Shown here piece after piece: positions 1 to 10,748 of a stretch of 64,000 bases of DNA. The position numbers and the translations under genes are program-made. The first letter of the stretch is position 1; each line of letters starts with the position of its first letter. The notes under the pieces are model-generated. The model was not told the origin of the DNA and did no database searches. It worked only from the letters and a program-made list of their open reading frames with translations. Source of the stretch: Terebella lapidaria (Eukaryota > Annelida > Polychaeta > Terebellida > Terebellidae); the NCBI GenBank assembly GCA_949152475.1, contig OX424569.1, forward strand, positions 29,309,950 through 29,373,949, given 5' to 3'.

Positions 1-659
1 TGGATGTCATATATCCTAAGGAACTTGAAATTAAGGATACTACAGAATCCGCTAATTTTTCCAACTGTCTAGACCTGAGGTTGGAGATTGATAATGATTC
101 TAACCTGTCAACTAGATTATATGACAAACATGATGATTTCAATTTTTCCATAGTCAATTTCCCTTTTCTAAGCAGCAACATTCCTATGTCACCGGCATAT
201 CGTGTGTTTGTTTCTCAACTTATACGCTATTCCAGAGCTAGTTGCAAATATGAGGACTTTGTCTATCGAAGTGCCCAGCTAGTCTCTAAACTGCTACGAC
301 AAGGATATGTTTTACCAAGACTTATAGCTGCGTTTAAGAAATTCTATGGACGTCATCATGATCTGGTTGATAAATACAGCAAATCCATGTCTGCCATGCA
401 ACTAGATCTATTTTCATGTTAATTTTGGGGAATTCATGACGGGTGCCACTAGTGGGGCAGGAAATGCTCACTTTTTCCGGAACACCTGATTTCACCTCCT
501 AATGGCCATTTACGGGGGTTCATGAGTTTCCCTGTCATTTTTGTTTTCTCTCACTTCGTATGCCTGATATGACTTCCTGTCCCCGGACTATGAGATTGGA
601 TAATGGACCCTGTTTTGTTTGCTCGGAATACTTAATACTGGGTATTGATTCCACGTCTA
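1..659 (+). pseudogene. Reverse transcriptase C-terminal fragment, cut by window start
   Basis: This is the C-terminal part of a retroelement reverse transcriptase, reading from base 1 to a stop at 420-422 and followed by about 237 bp of 3' untranslated sequence. It has the post-catalytic region, including TRLYDKHDDFNF, SSNIPMSPAY and FKKFYGRHHDLV. The catalytic YIDD motif lies before the window. The same sequence recurs almost identically at 2,894-3,551, with differences such as H for R in the YDK-RDD motif. The 3' end stops at CGTCT(A), as in two other copies. The family is a single-ORF reverse transcriptase common in marine invertebrates. I lean towards a Penelope-like lineage but cannot prove it here. 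Whether the upstream part is complete cannot be seen. Confidence 0.75.
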
Positions 660-1399
660 TTACACAAGTGAGTAAAGTGAGGGGCCATTTTGTTCTCTGC
701 CATTGGCTCAAGCACACCACCACGAAAACCAAGTTGTACTTCACCTAGCTACATTATCGCATCACAATATTTGACTTCAAATGCATTAATATGGATGCTG
801 GCTGGTGGTAATAGATTGATACTTGCATTCCTCTCCCGCGACCAAAATACTCATCATCTGGTCGGTCTTTCTGGTGGCCTGGGAAGTGAGCTAGTTTTGA
901 TATCTCGCTACCACTGTGACACTTCCCTGATGAATGCTCATCATACGTGACTTGATATCATTGCAGAAACAATTGACTGGATATATCGCGGAGTGTGACA
1001 TATTTCACCAAATCACCTAGTCTCCCTGATTAGAATTTACGTTACCTTATCAATCACTGGTGCCTTTTTAAGAACTTGAATACACTTAGGGGGAATTTGT
1101 CAGTGACGAAGTTTCAAACAGCTATATTCCTAAAAATAGTGTATAAATTGTATACTATGTAAGAATAATTATCTATCATATTTCAATCGTCACTATCGCG
1201 TATGGTGACAATAATTGCTATCATTTCCTGAGATATGATATATTGAACCAATGATCTGTTTGAGGTATGTTTAAAACATGAAGATATTTGTTTAAGATGC
1301 TATATGAAAATACGCGAAAATTCAGTGCATTTGTATCACATATTAACAAATTCGTGCACTGTGTCGAATGTTTGTTTCATGATTCAGATGCATGTGATG
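660..1399. other. Gene-less stretch, diverged array sequence
   Basis: I see no credible gene. A segment near 915-1,010 (GATGAATGCTCA, then GACTTGATATCA and GAGTGTGACA) is a diverged copy of a block found again near 6,540, 21,985 and 48,365. The stretch is therefore part of the repeated background rather than unique sequence. Confidence 0.5.
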
Positions 1400-2494
1400 G
1401 GCTATTCACCTTGTAAGCAAATTGAGCACATATTTTACTTCTAATGAATGTGAAAAGAAGTATTTCATCTTTGCTGTCCAGGTTTCGCCTGCCTCCTTCA
1501 GCTTATCTTTTGGCATATCATCTCTTAGCATTTCACGGATAAACAACATGAGGTACAAGAAAATTACAATTTCACGGTGTCTCTTCTCGAAGAACTGTCT
1601 TAGTATGCATGTCAGTGAAGATAGGTTTGTTTTTACACATCACCTACAAGTAGAGGTATGTACTAGTAGAAGCATGCACAAAGGCTGCAAGCAGTGGACA
1701 TATAACATGTCACCCCTTGTCATTTTTGCAAATTAAATGAACAACATTTCATAAATAAAAAGAAACAAAAAAAACATGGAGAACGCGTTTAATGATATTC
1801 AGGTTTTCACAGTGAATTATCTAAAATATTGTTTCATCAATTTCCATGCACAGAAAAAGATGAGTTTGTAGAGTACTGCGGTTTTGTCTATGATGCAAGG
1901 GAGACAATTTGTATGTCCCAGTATGAGTTCTTATAATATGTGTATGACCAATTATCATCATCATGAATATTGTGTTGATAGTAACAGATTGATACATACA
2001 TGTTTGTTCTGAAAAGCAATCCACAATATGGATAATGAAATTATTGGTAATAATTAGTAATGATTACTAATATACATCAAATACTGCATTATTGATCACT
2101 GATACTACATTAAAACCTGTTGGAGCTCATAACCATGAAAACTTTATGGGAACTGCCTCCCAATAAATACCAACGGTTACTGATGTGCATAATTAATTAC
2201 TGATACTACATTCAAGATTGTTGGACTCCAATTCGAAGAAAACTTTACACAGGCAAACATTTCACACTGATATATTTTCACGTAAATCTTTTTTAAATGA
2301 TTCCGTTTTGCATGTAGACTGCTTCGGGGAAAAAAGGTTACCGGTATAGATGTATCTTGTGGTAGTTGAAAACTACATGATATGCCCTGTTTGGTTCGTT
2401 GCACGCCATGGTTCAATGATTGAATTCGCCTCGATTATTGCTGTGGAAATAAATTAGACCCACTAATCAATTCTATCTCGGCACAACAAAAGAG

Positions 2495-2635
2495 ATGAGC
2501 GCTTCGGAAGCCGCCAAGTGTGGCGGGAATAAGGGACTTGCTGTTCCCCTCAGTGAGCTGATAAACGAGGTGAATCGTTTGCTAATCGGTTTAGACGATG
2601 GGGAGCCATCTGCAATGTTATGGCAGTGGCTATAG
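2495..2635 (+). CDS. 46-codon conserved small ORF in array landmark block
   Basis: An ATG at 2,495 opens a 46-residue frame ending at TAG 2,633-2,635. It begins MSASEAAKCGG, contains NKGLAVPLSELI and NRLLIGLDDGE, and has an in-frame stop upstream at 2,450. The aligned block at 20,219-20,344 is about the same length without indels for 111 bp and keeps the pattern AA-(K/Q)-C-x-x-(N/D)-KGLA ... N-(R/H)-LLIG-x-DD-x-E. Other copies (9.75, 24.5, 46.3, 50.8 and 61.0 kb) carry stops or frame losses. It may be a relic exon on this strand, but the opposite strand also reads open in some copies. I do not recognise the family. Confidence 0.3.
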   Translation: MSASEAAKCGGNKGLAVPLSELINEVNRLLIGLDDGEPSAMLWQWL

Positions 2636-2818
2636 TGTGTGGAATAAGTTTTTTGTTTGAAATGGAGAACTATTGGAGGAACGATTAAATTGCAAAGACA
2701 GCCTTGATGATAATGTGTGTTATTATTACAGAGAGATACATATTTTTGTCAAGTGGCCCTGAAATTTACCATTTCACCTGTGGTAATTTTATTCAAACCT
2801 TGAAACTCCAAAATTCAC

Positions 2819-3551
2819 TTTCACTTTCCGATTTCACTTTCCGATACATAGATGATGTATTGTCGCTAAATAATCCCAAGTTTGGTGATTATTTGGATGT
2901 CATATATCCTAAGGAACTTGAAATTAAGGATACTACAGAATCCGCTAATTTTTCCAACTATCTAGACCTGAGGTTGGAGATTGATAATGATTCTAACCTG
3001 TCAACTAGATTATATGACAAACGTGATGATTTCAATTTTTCCATAGTCAATTTCCCTTTTCTAAGCAGCAACATTCCTATGTCACCGGCATATGGTGTGT
3101 TTGTTTCTCAACTTATACGTTATTCCAGAGCTAGTTGCAAATATGAGGACTTTGTCTATCGAAGTGCCCAGCTAGTCTCTAAACTGCTACGACAAGGATA
3201 TGTTTTACCAAGACTTATCGCTGCGTTTAAGAAATTCTATGGACGTCATCATGATCTGGTTGATAAATACAGCAAATCCATGTCTGCCATGCAACTAGAT
3301 CTATTTTCATGTTAATTTTGGGGAATTCATGACGGGTGCCACTAGTGGGGCAGAATATGCTCACTCTTTCCGGAACACCTGATTTCACCTCCTGATGGCC
3401 ATTTACGGGGGTTCATGAGTTTCCCTGTCATTTTTGTTTTCTCTCACTTTGTATGCCTGATATGACTTTCTGTCCCCGGACTATGAGATTGGATAACGGA
3501 CCCTGTTTTGTTTGCTCGGAATACTTGATACTGGGTATTGATTCCACGTCT
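2819..3551 (+). mobile_element. 5'-truncated retroelement insertion with 6-bp target duplication
   Basis: The insertion is flanked by ATTCAC at 2,813-2,818 and again at 3,552-3,557. The related array unit at about 13,195-13,215 is uninterrupted at this point (AAAAGTTCACCACAAAATAC), so it serves as the empty site. The 5' end starts with a 13-bp sequence, TTTCACTTTCCGA, present twice in tandem (2,819-2,831 and 2,832-2,844), directly before the YIDD motif. The 3' end is the same CGTCT seen in the copies ending at 659 and 10,748. There is no poly(A) tail. Confidence 0.8.
2832..3315 (+). pseudogene. Reverse transcriptase fragment with YIDD catalytic motif
   Basis: The frame reads FRYIDDVLSLNNPKFGDYL onward to a stop at 3,313-3,315. 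YIDD is the motif C catalytic centre of the polymerase, and the thumb region follows it (TRLYDKRDDFNF, SSNIPMSPAYGVF, FKKFYGRHHDLV). Everything before motif C, including the first catalytic aspartate and the motif B block, is missing, so the fragment cannot be functional. An in-frame ATG at 2,704 lies in host sequence and is coincidental. The frame is otherwise undamaged, which suggests a fairly young 5'-truncated insertion. Confidence 0.85.
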
Positions 3552-3557
3552 ATTCAC

Positions 3558-5753
3558 CACAAAATAAAACTTTAATCAATTTTATATCCAGTAACCAGAG
3601 AAAATCTAAATACTGTCGCATCTAAATTCATTTCAGACAGAAGTTCAGAAAATTACAAACGAAAATTCCTTAAAGGTATACACAGAATACTGATCATGTC
3701 AGCTTCAGAAAAAGTGTTCCCTCTACAATTGCAGGCTATTCAAAAACATTCTTGCAGTTTTCTTATCAAGCCACCACAATTGACACTTTCTTGCTTTCTG
3801 AGTCAGAGATCGAGCATGGCTTGATACATGTAGCACCACGCGGCAATGAGACATGTGCAATCAATGAGTTTGTCCCGTGTTGGGACTGATACCTGTCTGA
3901 CAGGTTACTTTGGGATACCTCTGTGTTTGATTAAAGTAGATAATCACCCCAGCAGTAGTCGTATCCGCTGGTGACTTGGGATATTACAGCTCACACAATC
4001 GAACATTATGTGTTGCCATTTATAGTTAGTTTGTCAACACGTAAATGTAACGTACGCTCTGTGGTATAGGGAATCACATTACTGTAATACTCAATGCCTG
4101 CATTTATCTATCTATTCATATGGTTATTTTACGGTGCGTTAGTTTTGGAATTTGAATTTGTCTGTTTCTCGGTAGCTCAGATTCAGTTTCAATCGTTGGT
4201 CTGATCTGTTTTGAATTGTCTGTTTCTCGGTAGCTCAGAATCAGTATCAATCGTTGGTCTGATCTGTTCGTCCGTTTTGTTTCGAAATTGCACGTAAACT
4301 TATTAAATAAGTTATTGAACAGATATTATTGATTCATTAGATACTCCTCATATCTCATATTTTAAAACAACTTCAGTTGCTTCCTGGAATTCGTCCCAGA
4401 TCAGACCACTACCTATTATACAGTAATTTAGTCTGGGTTGATTTACAAGCAGAAAAATTCACCAAACCGTTACAAACGTGACTTTATGAGTGGTTGCCTT
4501 TCTTTTTATGGTATGTGCCGGTCTGATCCCCGGAATTATGTGTCATTACAGTAAAACGTTGCATTTGGATAGCTTGTTGTGTTCCAGGCCCCTAAGAATA
4601 GGGCAAAAGTTGTGTGTTTAAAAAAGGGGTATGAAAAATATAACTAGATGGGTAGAATATAGACGTCTCATCTGGCAACAATTTATGGGCATCAATCATG
4701 AAAATGGTCCCGTTTCATGCAACATAACAACGTCCTTGTAGAAATTCATTGGAGTATCAACAAACACGTCTTTTTTCATAAAAATTGTGACCGAAATTTC
4801 ACCAGCAATCGTGTGTACCATTAACCCATGTCTGCTCAGTGCAAGCTGTATCCTGTCCTGTCATTTCGGCACATTCACATTGCACGTGTCGGTTATAAAG
4901 TCCATTCAAACAATATTTGGCTTCTATGACACATAGAATAATCCAGATAAATCAGATAATCCTGTAATTATACTCATGATTGCGCGAGACAGAGCTTAAC
5001 ATCACTGATTGACTGCAACGTGATGGCACGATCAGGGATGAATGGTGGCCAATCAAAGTGTTGTCCATTTGCATCACTGAATGGAACTAGTGAGTGGTTA
5101 CTTAAGTGTGGAGTATCTTGCGCAGTCATTTTGTATTCATTGAATGGTTAACCTTTGCTTAGGAGCAGTAGAACACTTTTATTGCTCCATCGCTTACTCC
5201 CATGAAATTTTCGAGGAACTATTTGAGGTTTTCTTCTGCCTGTTTGAGAGTCTTCTACTAATATATGTCTTTCCAGCAAATTATTACTTATAAAGGGATA
5301 CACACAATTATTACTTACCAGGAGGTACACACAATAACTACTTACAGTTATCTGTACAATGAAATGTATTCCCAATTTATTCAATATGGTGGTAAATTTT
5401 ACAATAGTTAACTTTTTGAATGAATACATAGAATCAGCATAATATAAACATTCATCTGAGAGAGCTCACTTTGTTGCCTTTTAGACCTGAATGTATTTCT
5501 GATTTGTTTTAAGTAAAATTCTATTGCCCGTGGATCCAGCACATACCACAAACATTATCCAGATAGTGTTATTTCGTGATTCTTCAAATTCTTCTGGAAA
5601 TGCTGTCAGTACCGGTATATCTGATGCCGTATCTCATGAGTCATGATTTCGATATATATACCAGAACATGATGATCACTCTCTGTTTCTGAAATCCAAAA
5701 TGCATTGCAATCATGTGTTCAATATCAACTGCCACTTACTGTTATTGTCCCTG
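3558..5753. other. Gene-less array sequence
   Basis: This sequence is homologous to about 13,200-15,500 and keeps the same landmarks, such as ATCAAGCCACCACAA near 3,766 and GTAAAACGTTGCATTTGGATAG near 4,553. Open frames on either strand do not keep their frame between the two copies, so I call no gene. Confidence 0.5.
4161..4276. repeat. 58-bp direct duplication
   Basis: TCTGTTTCTCGGTAGCTCAG starts at 4,161 and again at 4,219, with the following CAATCGTTGGTCTGATCTGTT also repeated. The second copy of the array unit (about 13.75 kb) lacks this block. It is a small local tandem duplication. Confidence 0.75.
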
Positions 5754-5754
5754 A

Positions 5755-5785
<31 letters not shown>

Positions 5786-5788
5786 ATG
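5754..5788. repeat. (AAAT)n microsatellite
   Basis: About eight tandem AAAT units follow CTGAT and end at GAACAACAAATAG. The equivalent point of the second array unit, near 15,790, lacks the expansion. Confidence 0.95.
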
Positions 5789-7640
5789 AACAACAAATAG
5801 CATACCATATGAGGCAATATAGTTGCCAACGAAGTGTTCATTGACCTTTTCTGCATGTCACATGAATTATTACATTATGCACATGAGAAGCTTCATCTCA
5901 ATACTCATATAAAAATATCATAGCATTCATACTCAATATACAATACAATGGGGCAGTAAAAAGGAAAAGTGTGAACAGTGGGAAAGTCATTGTAATGAGA
6001 TGATTTCCAGAGAGAATTTAGTTACATACACCAAGCATTTTGTTTATACACACGCTAGTTTGAAATATACAAATCATATCTTTCTTGAGCATATTTGAGC
6101 TTTGAGTGCACATGAGTGAAACATTGCCTGGCCGAAATTCCCATATTTACTGTTTCATCTTTAACCAGTCCTACCACAACCATAATATGTTCAAGAAGTG
6201 TTCAAAGTTGTTGAGAGTTTTCCGCTGTATATGTTTCCTCTGACAAAGACATTGCTCGTTGAAACGAAGCAAATTCGATGTCATAGTGTATCCCATTTTA
6301 GGCGAGCATCAGGTCTAGTGAGTGAAGGTTATAATGTTAATATCGATAACAAGCAAGCCAGCACAAACGATATATAGTAAATGAGATGTGAATGGACCAG
6401 CAAATATAGAAATTAACATCACACAGTGATACATTATACAATGACCACAATTCTCCTCATATTGTGTGGTGTTTTGCGAGATGAGCTGGTAAAATTAATG
6501 ATTAAATGGATTATATTTTCTGCTTTTTTCCCACTGTCTTGATGAATGCTCACGAGGCATGACCTGATATCTATGCAAGGAATCGGCTGAAAGTAGCTCA
6601 GAGTGTGACAGGTTTCACCACTTTCCTCACTGATTCCACTAGGTTGTATTTTACCTCATCCGTGTCTAGCAAAATTGTAAGAAAAAAAAAACTGGGATAT
6701 ACTTAGGCAAAGATTCTCAATGATGATTCATGTAGCTTTCTGCTCGTTTATGTTAAATTGGGAATGTATCAAGCTGATCCATCATTGGTCCATTAGGTTA
6801 ATACCTCCATGATGGTCGTAGGACATTGTGTAGATAAATGTTGGGGAAATTGACAGCTTAAAAGCTTGTAGTTCAAACGACAAGTGAAGGTGATTCTAAT
6901 TGTTCATTACATGACCATGATGACCGTGATGATAGATTGGCTTTCCAAGGCCTTGGATATTCAGAAACAGATGATAACCATGTTTGATTCGGGTAATGAT
7001 GTTTCACGTAGCTTTTAAACGGGTCAGTGATGGTACACCTGTACTGTAGTCAACAATGTAATTATGTAATTATGTGACAGCTAACAAATCCAACCATGCC
7101 AACCGTGCATCGAAATATTGTGACATTCCTAATGTGTGCTATGTACACCTTTGAGTGTGACAAATTTCTCCTATTTCATGACTGCTCACTTGGCAAAAGG
7201 TCAGACCATCCAACACGGCTGTGAACAGAATGATTAGTTTCAGAGGGAGCCTAGTAATACACATAAATCCACTAGAAAACGACACGTAGAAAGCTCACAC
7301 TAGATGGCAGTAAGGAATATGGAGTTAACCATGCCCATGTGATCCCTATTTCACATTCAAGAAGTATCTTATTTGCAATGCCAGGCGAGCTTGATTAGCA
7401 TACAATGGAATCTGGCAAAGCTTCTCATTCTAAATGCCACGTAAGTCTGTCGTGTAAGTGAGTTATTTGAATGTCAGGTTATTCCTGGTGTTGGATGGAA
7501 TTGAAGTGAGTTGCATCTTATATGTGTGTGTCAAGCTTGATTGACATACAAATGTATCCAGCGAAGTTTCTCATTCCCCATGCTATATATTTGACTCCCT
7601 GTAAATGAGCTACAGGGAAACTAGAAACTAGCCAGTTCAT
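5789..7640. other. Gene-less array sequence
   Basis: The stretch from 6,190 to 6,960 is a diverged copy of 21,590-22,400 and 48,050-48,780, sharing ACATTGTGTAGATAAATG followed by TTGGGGAAATTGACAGC. Within 7,384-7,630 two diverged copies of a block of about 170 bp lie in tandem (CGAGCTTGATTAGCATACAA and CAAGCTTGATTGACATACAA). No gene is supported. Confidence 0.5.
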
Positions 7641-7644
7641 TCAA

Positions 7645-8040
7645 TTTTACATACAGATACTTTGACGATGTATTGTCATTGAACAATCCAAAGTTCAGTG
7701 ATTATTTACATCTCATATATCCGGATGAACTGGAAATTAAAGACACCACGGACTCCTCCAAGTCTGCAGCATATCTTGACCTATATCTCGAAATAGACAA
7801 AAATGACAATCTATGTACCAGATTATATGACAAACGTGATGACTTCAATTTTCCCATCGTAAATTTCCCAGTACTGAGTAGTAACATACCAGCAGCTCCT
7901 GCGTATGGCGTCTATGTGTCTCAACTCATGTTCCAATTACCAAGATTTTTCAGCCAGAGCCAAAATGCTAACTGATAAGTTATTAAAGCAGGGCTATTTG
8001 AGACCTAGATTGCAGTCGACCTTTGAGAAGTTCTATGTTT
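7645..8040 (+). pseudogene. Second reverse transcriptase family, frameshifted fragment
   Basis: This is the same protein region as the copies at 1 and 2,819, but clearly diverged. It reads YFDDVLSLNNPKFSDYL, LEIDKNDNLCTRLYDK and SSNIPAAPAYGVYVSQL, so the motif reads FDD where the related copies have IDD. Near 7,925 the frame shifts, and the conserved continuation (NYQDFSARAKMLTDKLLKQGY and FEKFY) moves to another frame. The match stops at 8,036, in the middle of the FKKFYGRH motif, where a TTTG-rich run begins. It is truncated at both ends and not functional. Confidence 0.8.
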
Positions 8041-8499
8041 GTTTTGTTTGTTTGTTTATTGATTCACCTCCAAAAATGGAGAAACTAAAATTATCACACA
8101 CTAGATACATACATACATGTGACGTAAAACAGTAAGTTATTCATTAAAATGGAGATAAAAGTAAATTAATCATTCCAGTATCATGACTGTTCAGGCACAT
8201 TTGAATGGAGTCGCACAGTCCATTGTTGTGGCTAAAACATCGCTTGATTGTTCGACGACAGTTTTTTGAGTATGTGTCTTCCAGGATATAGCGCACAAAG
8301 GAAATATTCCGCTCCGCACAGACGTTCTTAACCCGTGATAAAAGGTCATTATGCTTACTAAGTTGTCCAGAGGTGCATTTGTACAAAACAAAACAAAACT
8401 CATGTAGAAATGTTCAGGAAACCTGCTCAAAGCGCTTGACAATTATTATCCCCGATATATGGCCAGGAACCACTTTCCGACTCCCTGGGGTCCATAGAC
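8041..8499. other. Unassigned sequence with an 80-residue minus-strand frame
   Basis: This stretch does not match the array blocks and lies between a reverse transcriptase fragment and a SINE. The minus strand is open at 8,144-8,386 for 80 residues, including HNDLLSRVKNVCAERNISFV and RTIKRCFSHNNGLCDSIQMC. The composition looks protein-like and could be the end of a retroelement ORF, but I cannot name it. A frame of similar length overlaps it in another register. Confidence 0.3.
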
Positions 8500-8748
8500 A
8501 ATCACCTATTTGTCAGAGACTTTTTTGCTGCCATATTGGCCCAAGGTGACTAGGACACACGTACAATTTGCCAACACTGCCAATCGGGTACTCAATTATA
8601 CGACTGAGTGAACCGAGACACATTGTGGTAGACACCTTGTCCAAGGGTGATAGACAGCCAACACAGCAGCGCCAGCGCCGCGGCTCGAACCAGCAACCTA
8701 CTGGTCACGAGACGAGCGCCTTAACTGACTGCGCCAACTGCCCCCACG
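8500..8748 (-). mobile_element. tRNA-derived SINE
   Basis: On the minus strand the element starts near 8,748 with a tRNA-like head. It has an A-box-like TGGCGCAGTCAGTTAAGG (complement of 8,719-8,736) and a B box GGTTCGAGCC (complement of 8,682-8,691), the two internal RNA polymerase III promoter boxes. A GC-rich linker and a body with CCTTGGACAAGGTGTCTACC and CTCGGTTCACTCAG follow. That body resembles the conserved central domain of many invertebrate SINEs, though I do not assign a named family. The 3' end is not sharply defined. Confidence 0.75.
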
Positions 8749-8759
8749 GCACAGTTATG

Positions 8760-10555
8760 TGATTTTCGCCTTTTGGTTACCACAACAACCATTTTCATTC
8801 AATTTCAACATGCATCATACACGACATACCCAAATGCAATACCCTCTCCCCTCATTGCAGCGAGGGTCAAAACAAGAGCTCTCCAGTTATGAATGGATGT
8901 AATGACTTTCCCAGAGTAACACACTGAGAGCTTTCCACAGTAGAGTCAGTTTCGTGTAACACAGTTTCTAGCTTAGCATTCTTCGTGACATCAAAGGTCA
9001 GATTACAAAGTCATTAGCAGAGGCAGTCCAGCGGCACAGGCCTTAATATATGGTTGAGAATCAACGACTTGTTCCTCAGCATCTCTGGATGTGTAATTTA
9101 TCTAATCCTATTTACTTGGTGATATTTAATATGTAGTTTTTTTCTTTGTTTTCATTTTGGAATTCATTGAATTGCGTACAATAGGTATCACCGTATAATT
9201 GTTCGGTTTAATTTAATTATATTCCAGACTGTTACATTATCGCATTGCATAGATCGCTGTCCATGAAATGTATCTGATGATGTTTATTTGATACCAGGCT
9301 ATGCGATGTGCTTCCTCCATGTTTATGGTGTTTGCTATGTAATAATCCATATTCTGACAATGAACTATTCAAGACATGATAAGCCAGTAATATAAGATAC
9401 GAAACCATTTATGTATGAACAATACATATCCTGACAATGAACTAATTAAGACATGATGAATCAGCACTATAATATAACATTAATATAACTGGCGTTGACT
9501 TCCTTAAATACAACACTCTACAATGGTATCTTCACAACTTCTTGAAAGTTGCATTCTTTTTTGCATGCTTTCTGTTCAAACACATTCGTGATAGATTTAG
9601 AGGCATCTTTTTGTGACATTTAAAACCTACAATGACCTTCCCAGCTACAGTTTGTCCCATGCTCTGGTACCATGACTTGAGCCGACTCGATTTTTTTTGC
9701 TATGGAAATTACATGAGACCCACTAATCGCTCGCATCTCGGCACAACAAAGAGATAACCGCCGTGAGAGCCGCCCAGTGTATCAAGGATAAAGGACTTGC
9801 TGTTTGCCTCCATGGGCTATCAGAAATAGGGAATCATTTGCTAATCGCTTTACACGGCGGGGAGCCATCAGCGATGTAATGGCAGTAGCGTCGGTGTGTG
9901 GTATGAAAGGTGCGGTGGATTTAAAACATCAGTGCTAGAGGAACAATATAAATGCATCTAGGTAAGTGAACATTGTCGTGATAATGGTCAAAATAGGAAG
10001 TATTAATTTTGTAGATTTCTTTCGGTCATTGATCAATTTTTATTGACTAAATGATATTTCTTGAATGTATCCCAGTTGCCGGACTAGCAAAACTTTTGCC
10101 ATTTCGCACTTAGTCTGAATACATATACAACGGTGTGCCCAATGCATAAGCAGCAATTATATCAGGTATGTCCAACTACTTGAACATGTGATCAAATTAT
10201 GAACGTTTCCAGAACGATTTGATGACACAGATCGTATACAACCACTCCACTAATCCCCCGCCTTTAACTTCAGAATTATTGTTTCTTCGCGAATTTTCTA
10301 TGTGTTGTGAACTTTTGTTCCTTTTTTGTCCTGAAATATATTCTTTGGTCAAATGCACATTTGCATATGAAATATAATTATAGAGACTTTTTATAAGTTA
10401 TTTCCTATTTACATAGGAGTGTACATTTCCTATGTACATTTGACACAGTAATTTATTTGTGAGATCGAGAAATTAATGTTTTGGTGTTTGCCTCCTTCTT
10501 TGTTGCACAAGTTCGCATGCACCGAATCTGGTTTTTGTACCCCTGTGAATTTCTT
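8760..10555. other. Gene-less array sequence
   Basis: The block at 9,690-9,900 is a copy of the array landmark (CTCGGCACAACAAAGAGATAAC ... GCCGCCCAGTGTATC), equivalent to 20,120-20,360. In the conserved frame it would read AAQCIKDKGLAVCL before meeting a stop. Direct repeats around 9,350 and 9,420 (CTGACAATGAACTA) mark a small local duplication. No gene is seen. Confidence 0.5.
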
Positions 10556-10559
10556 TTTC

Positions 10560-10748
10560 AGTCTTTCCAGAACACCTGATTTCACCTCCTAATGGCCAGT
10601 TTTAGGGGTTCATGAGTTTCCCTGTCATTTTTGTTTTCTCTCATCTTGTATGCCTGATATGACTTTCTGTCCCTGGATTATGAAATTGGATAACGGACCC
10701 TGTTTGGTTTGCCCGGAATACTTAATACTGGGTATTGATTCTACGTCT
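10560..10748 (+). mobile_element. Retroelement 3' untranslated fragment
   Basis: This matches the 3' untranslated region of the elements ending at 659 and 3,551, from TTTCCAGAACACCTGATTTC to the same terminal CGTCT. No coding sequence is retained. It is a very short 5'-truncated copy, and I could not identify a clear target-site duplication. Confidence 0.8.

Noticed and set aside
459..500. Hammerhead ribozyme in the reverse transcriptase 3' untranslated block
   Set aside because: It contains CTGAT but lacks the CTGATGA and GAAA core, so a hammerhead is not supported.
5754..5788. Possible poly(A) tail of a retroelement
   Set aside because: It is a simple AAAT microsatellite with no element or target duplication beside it.
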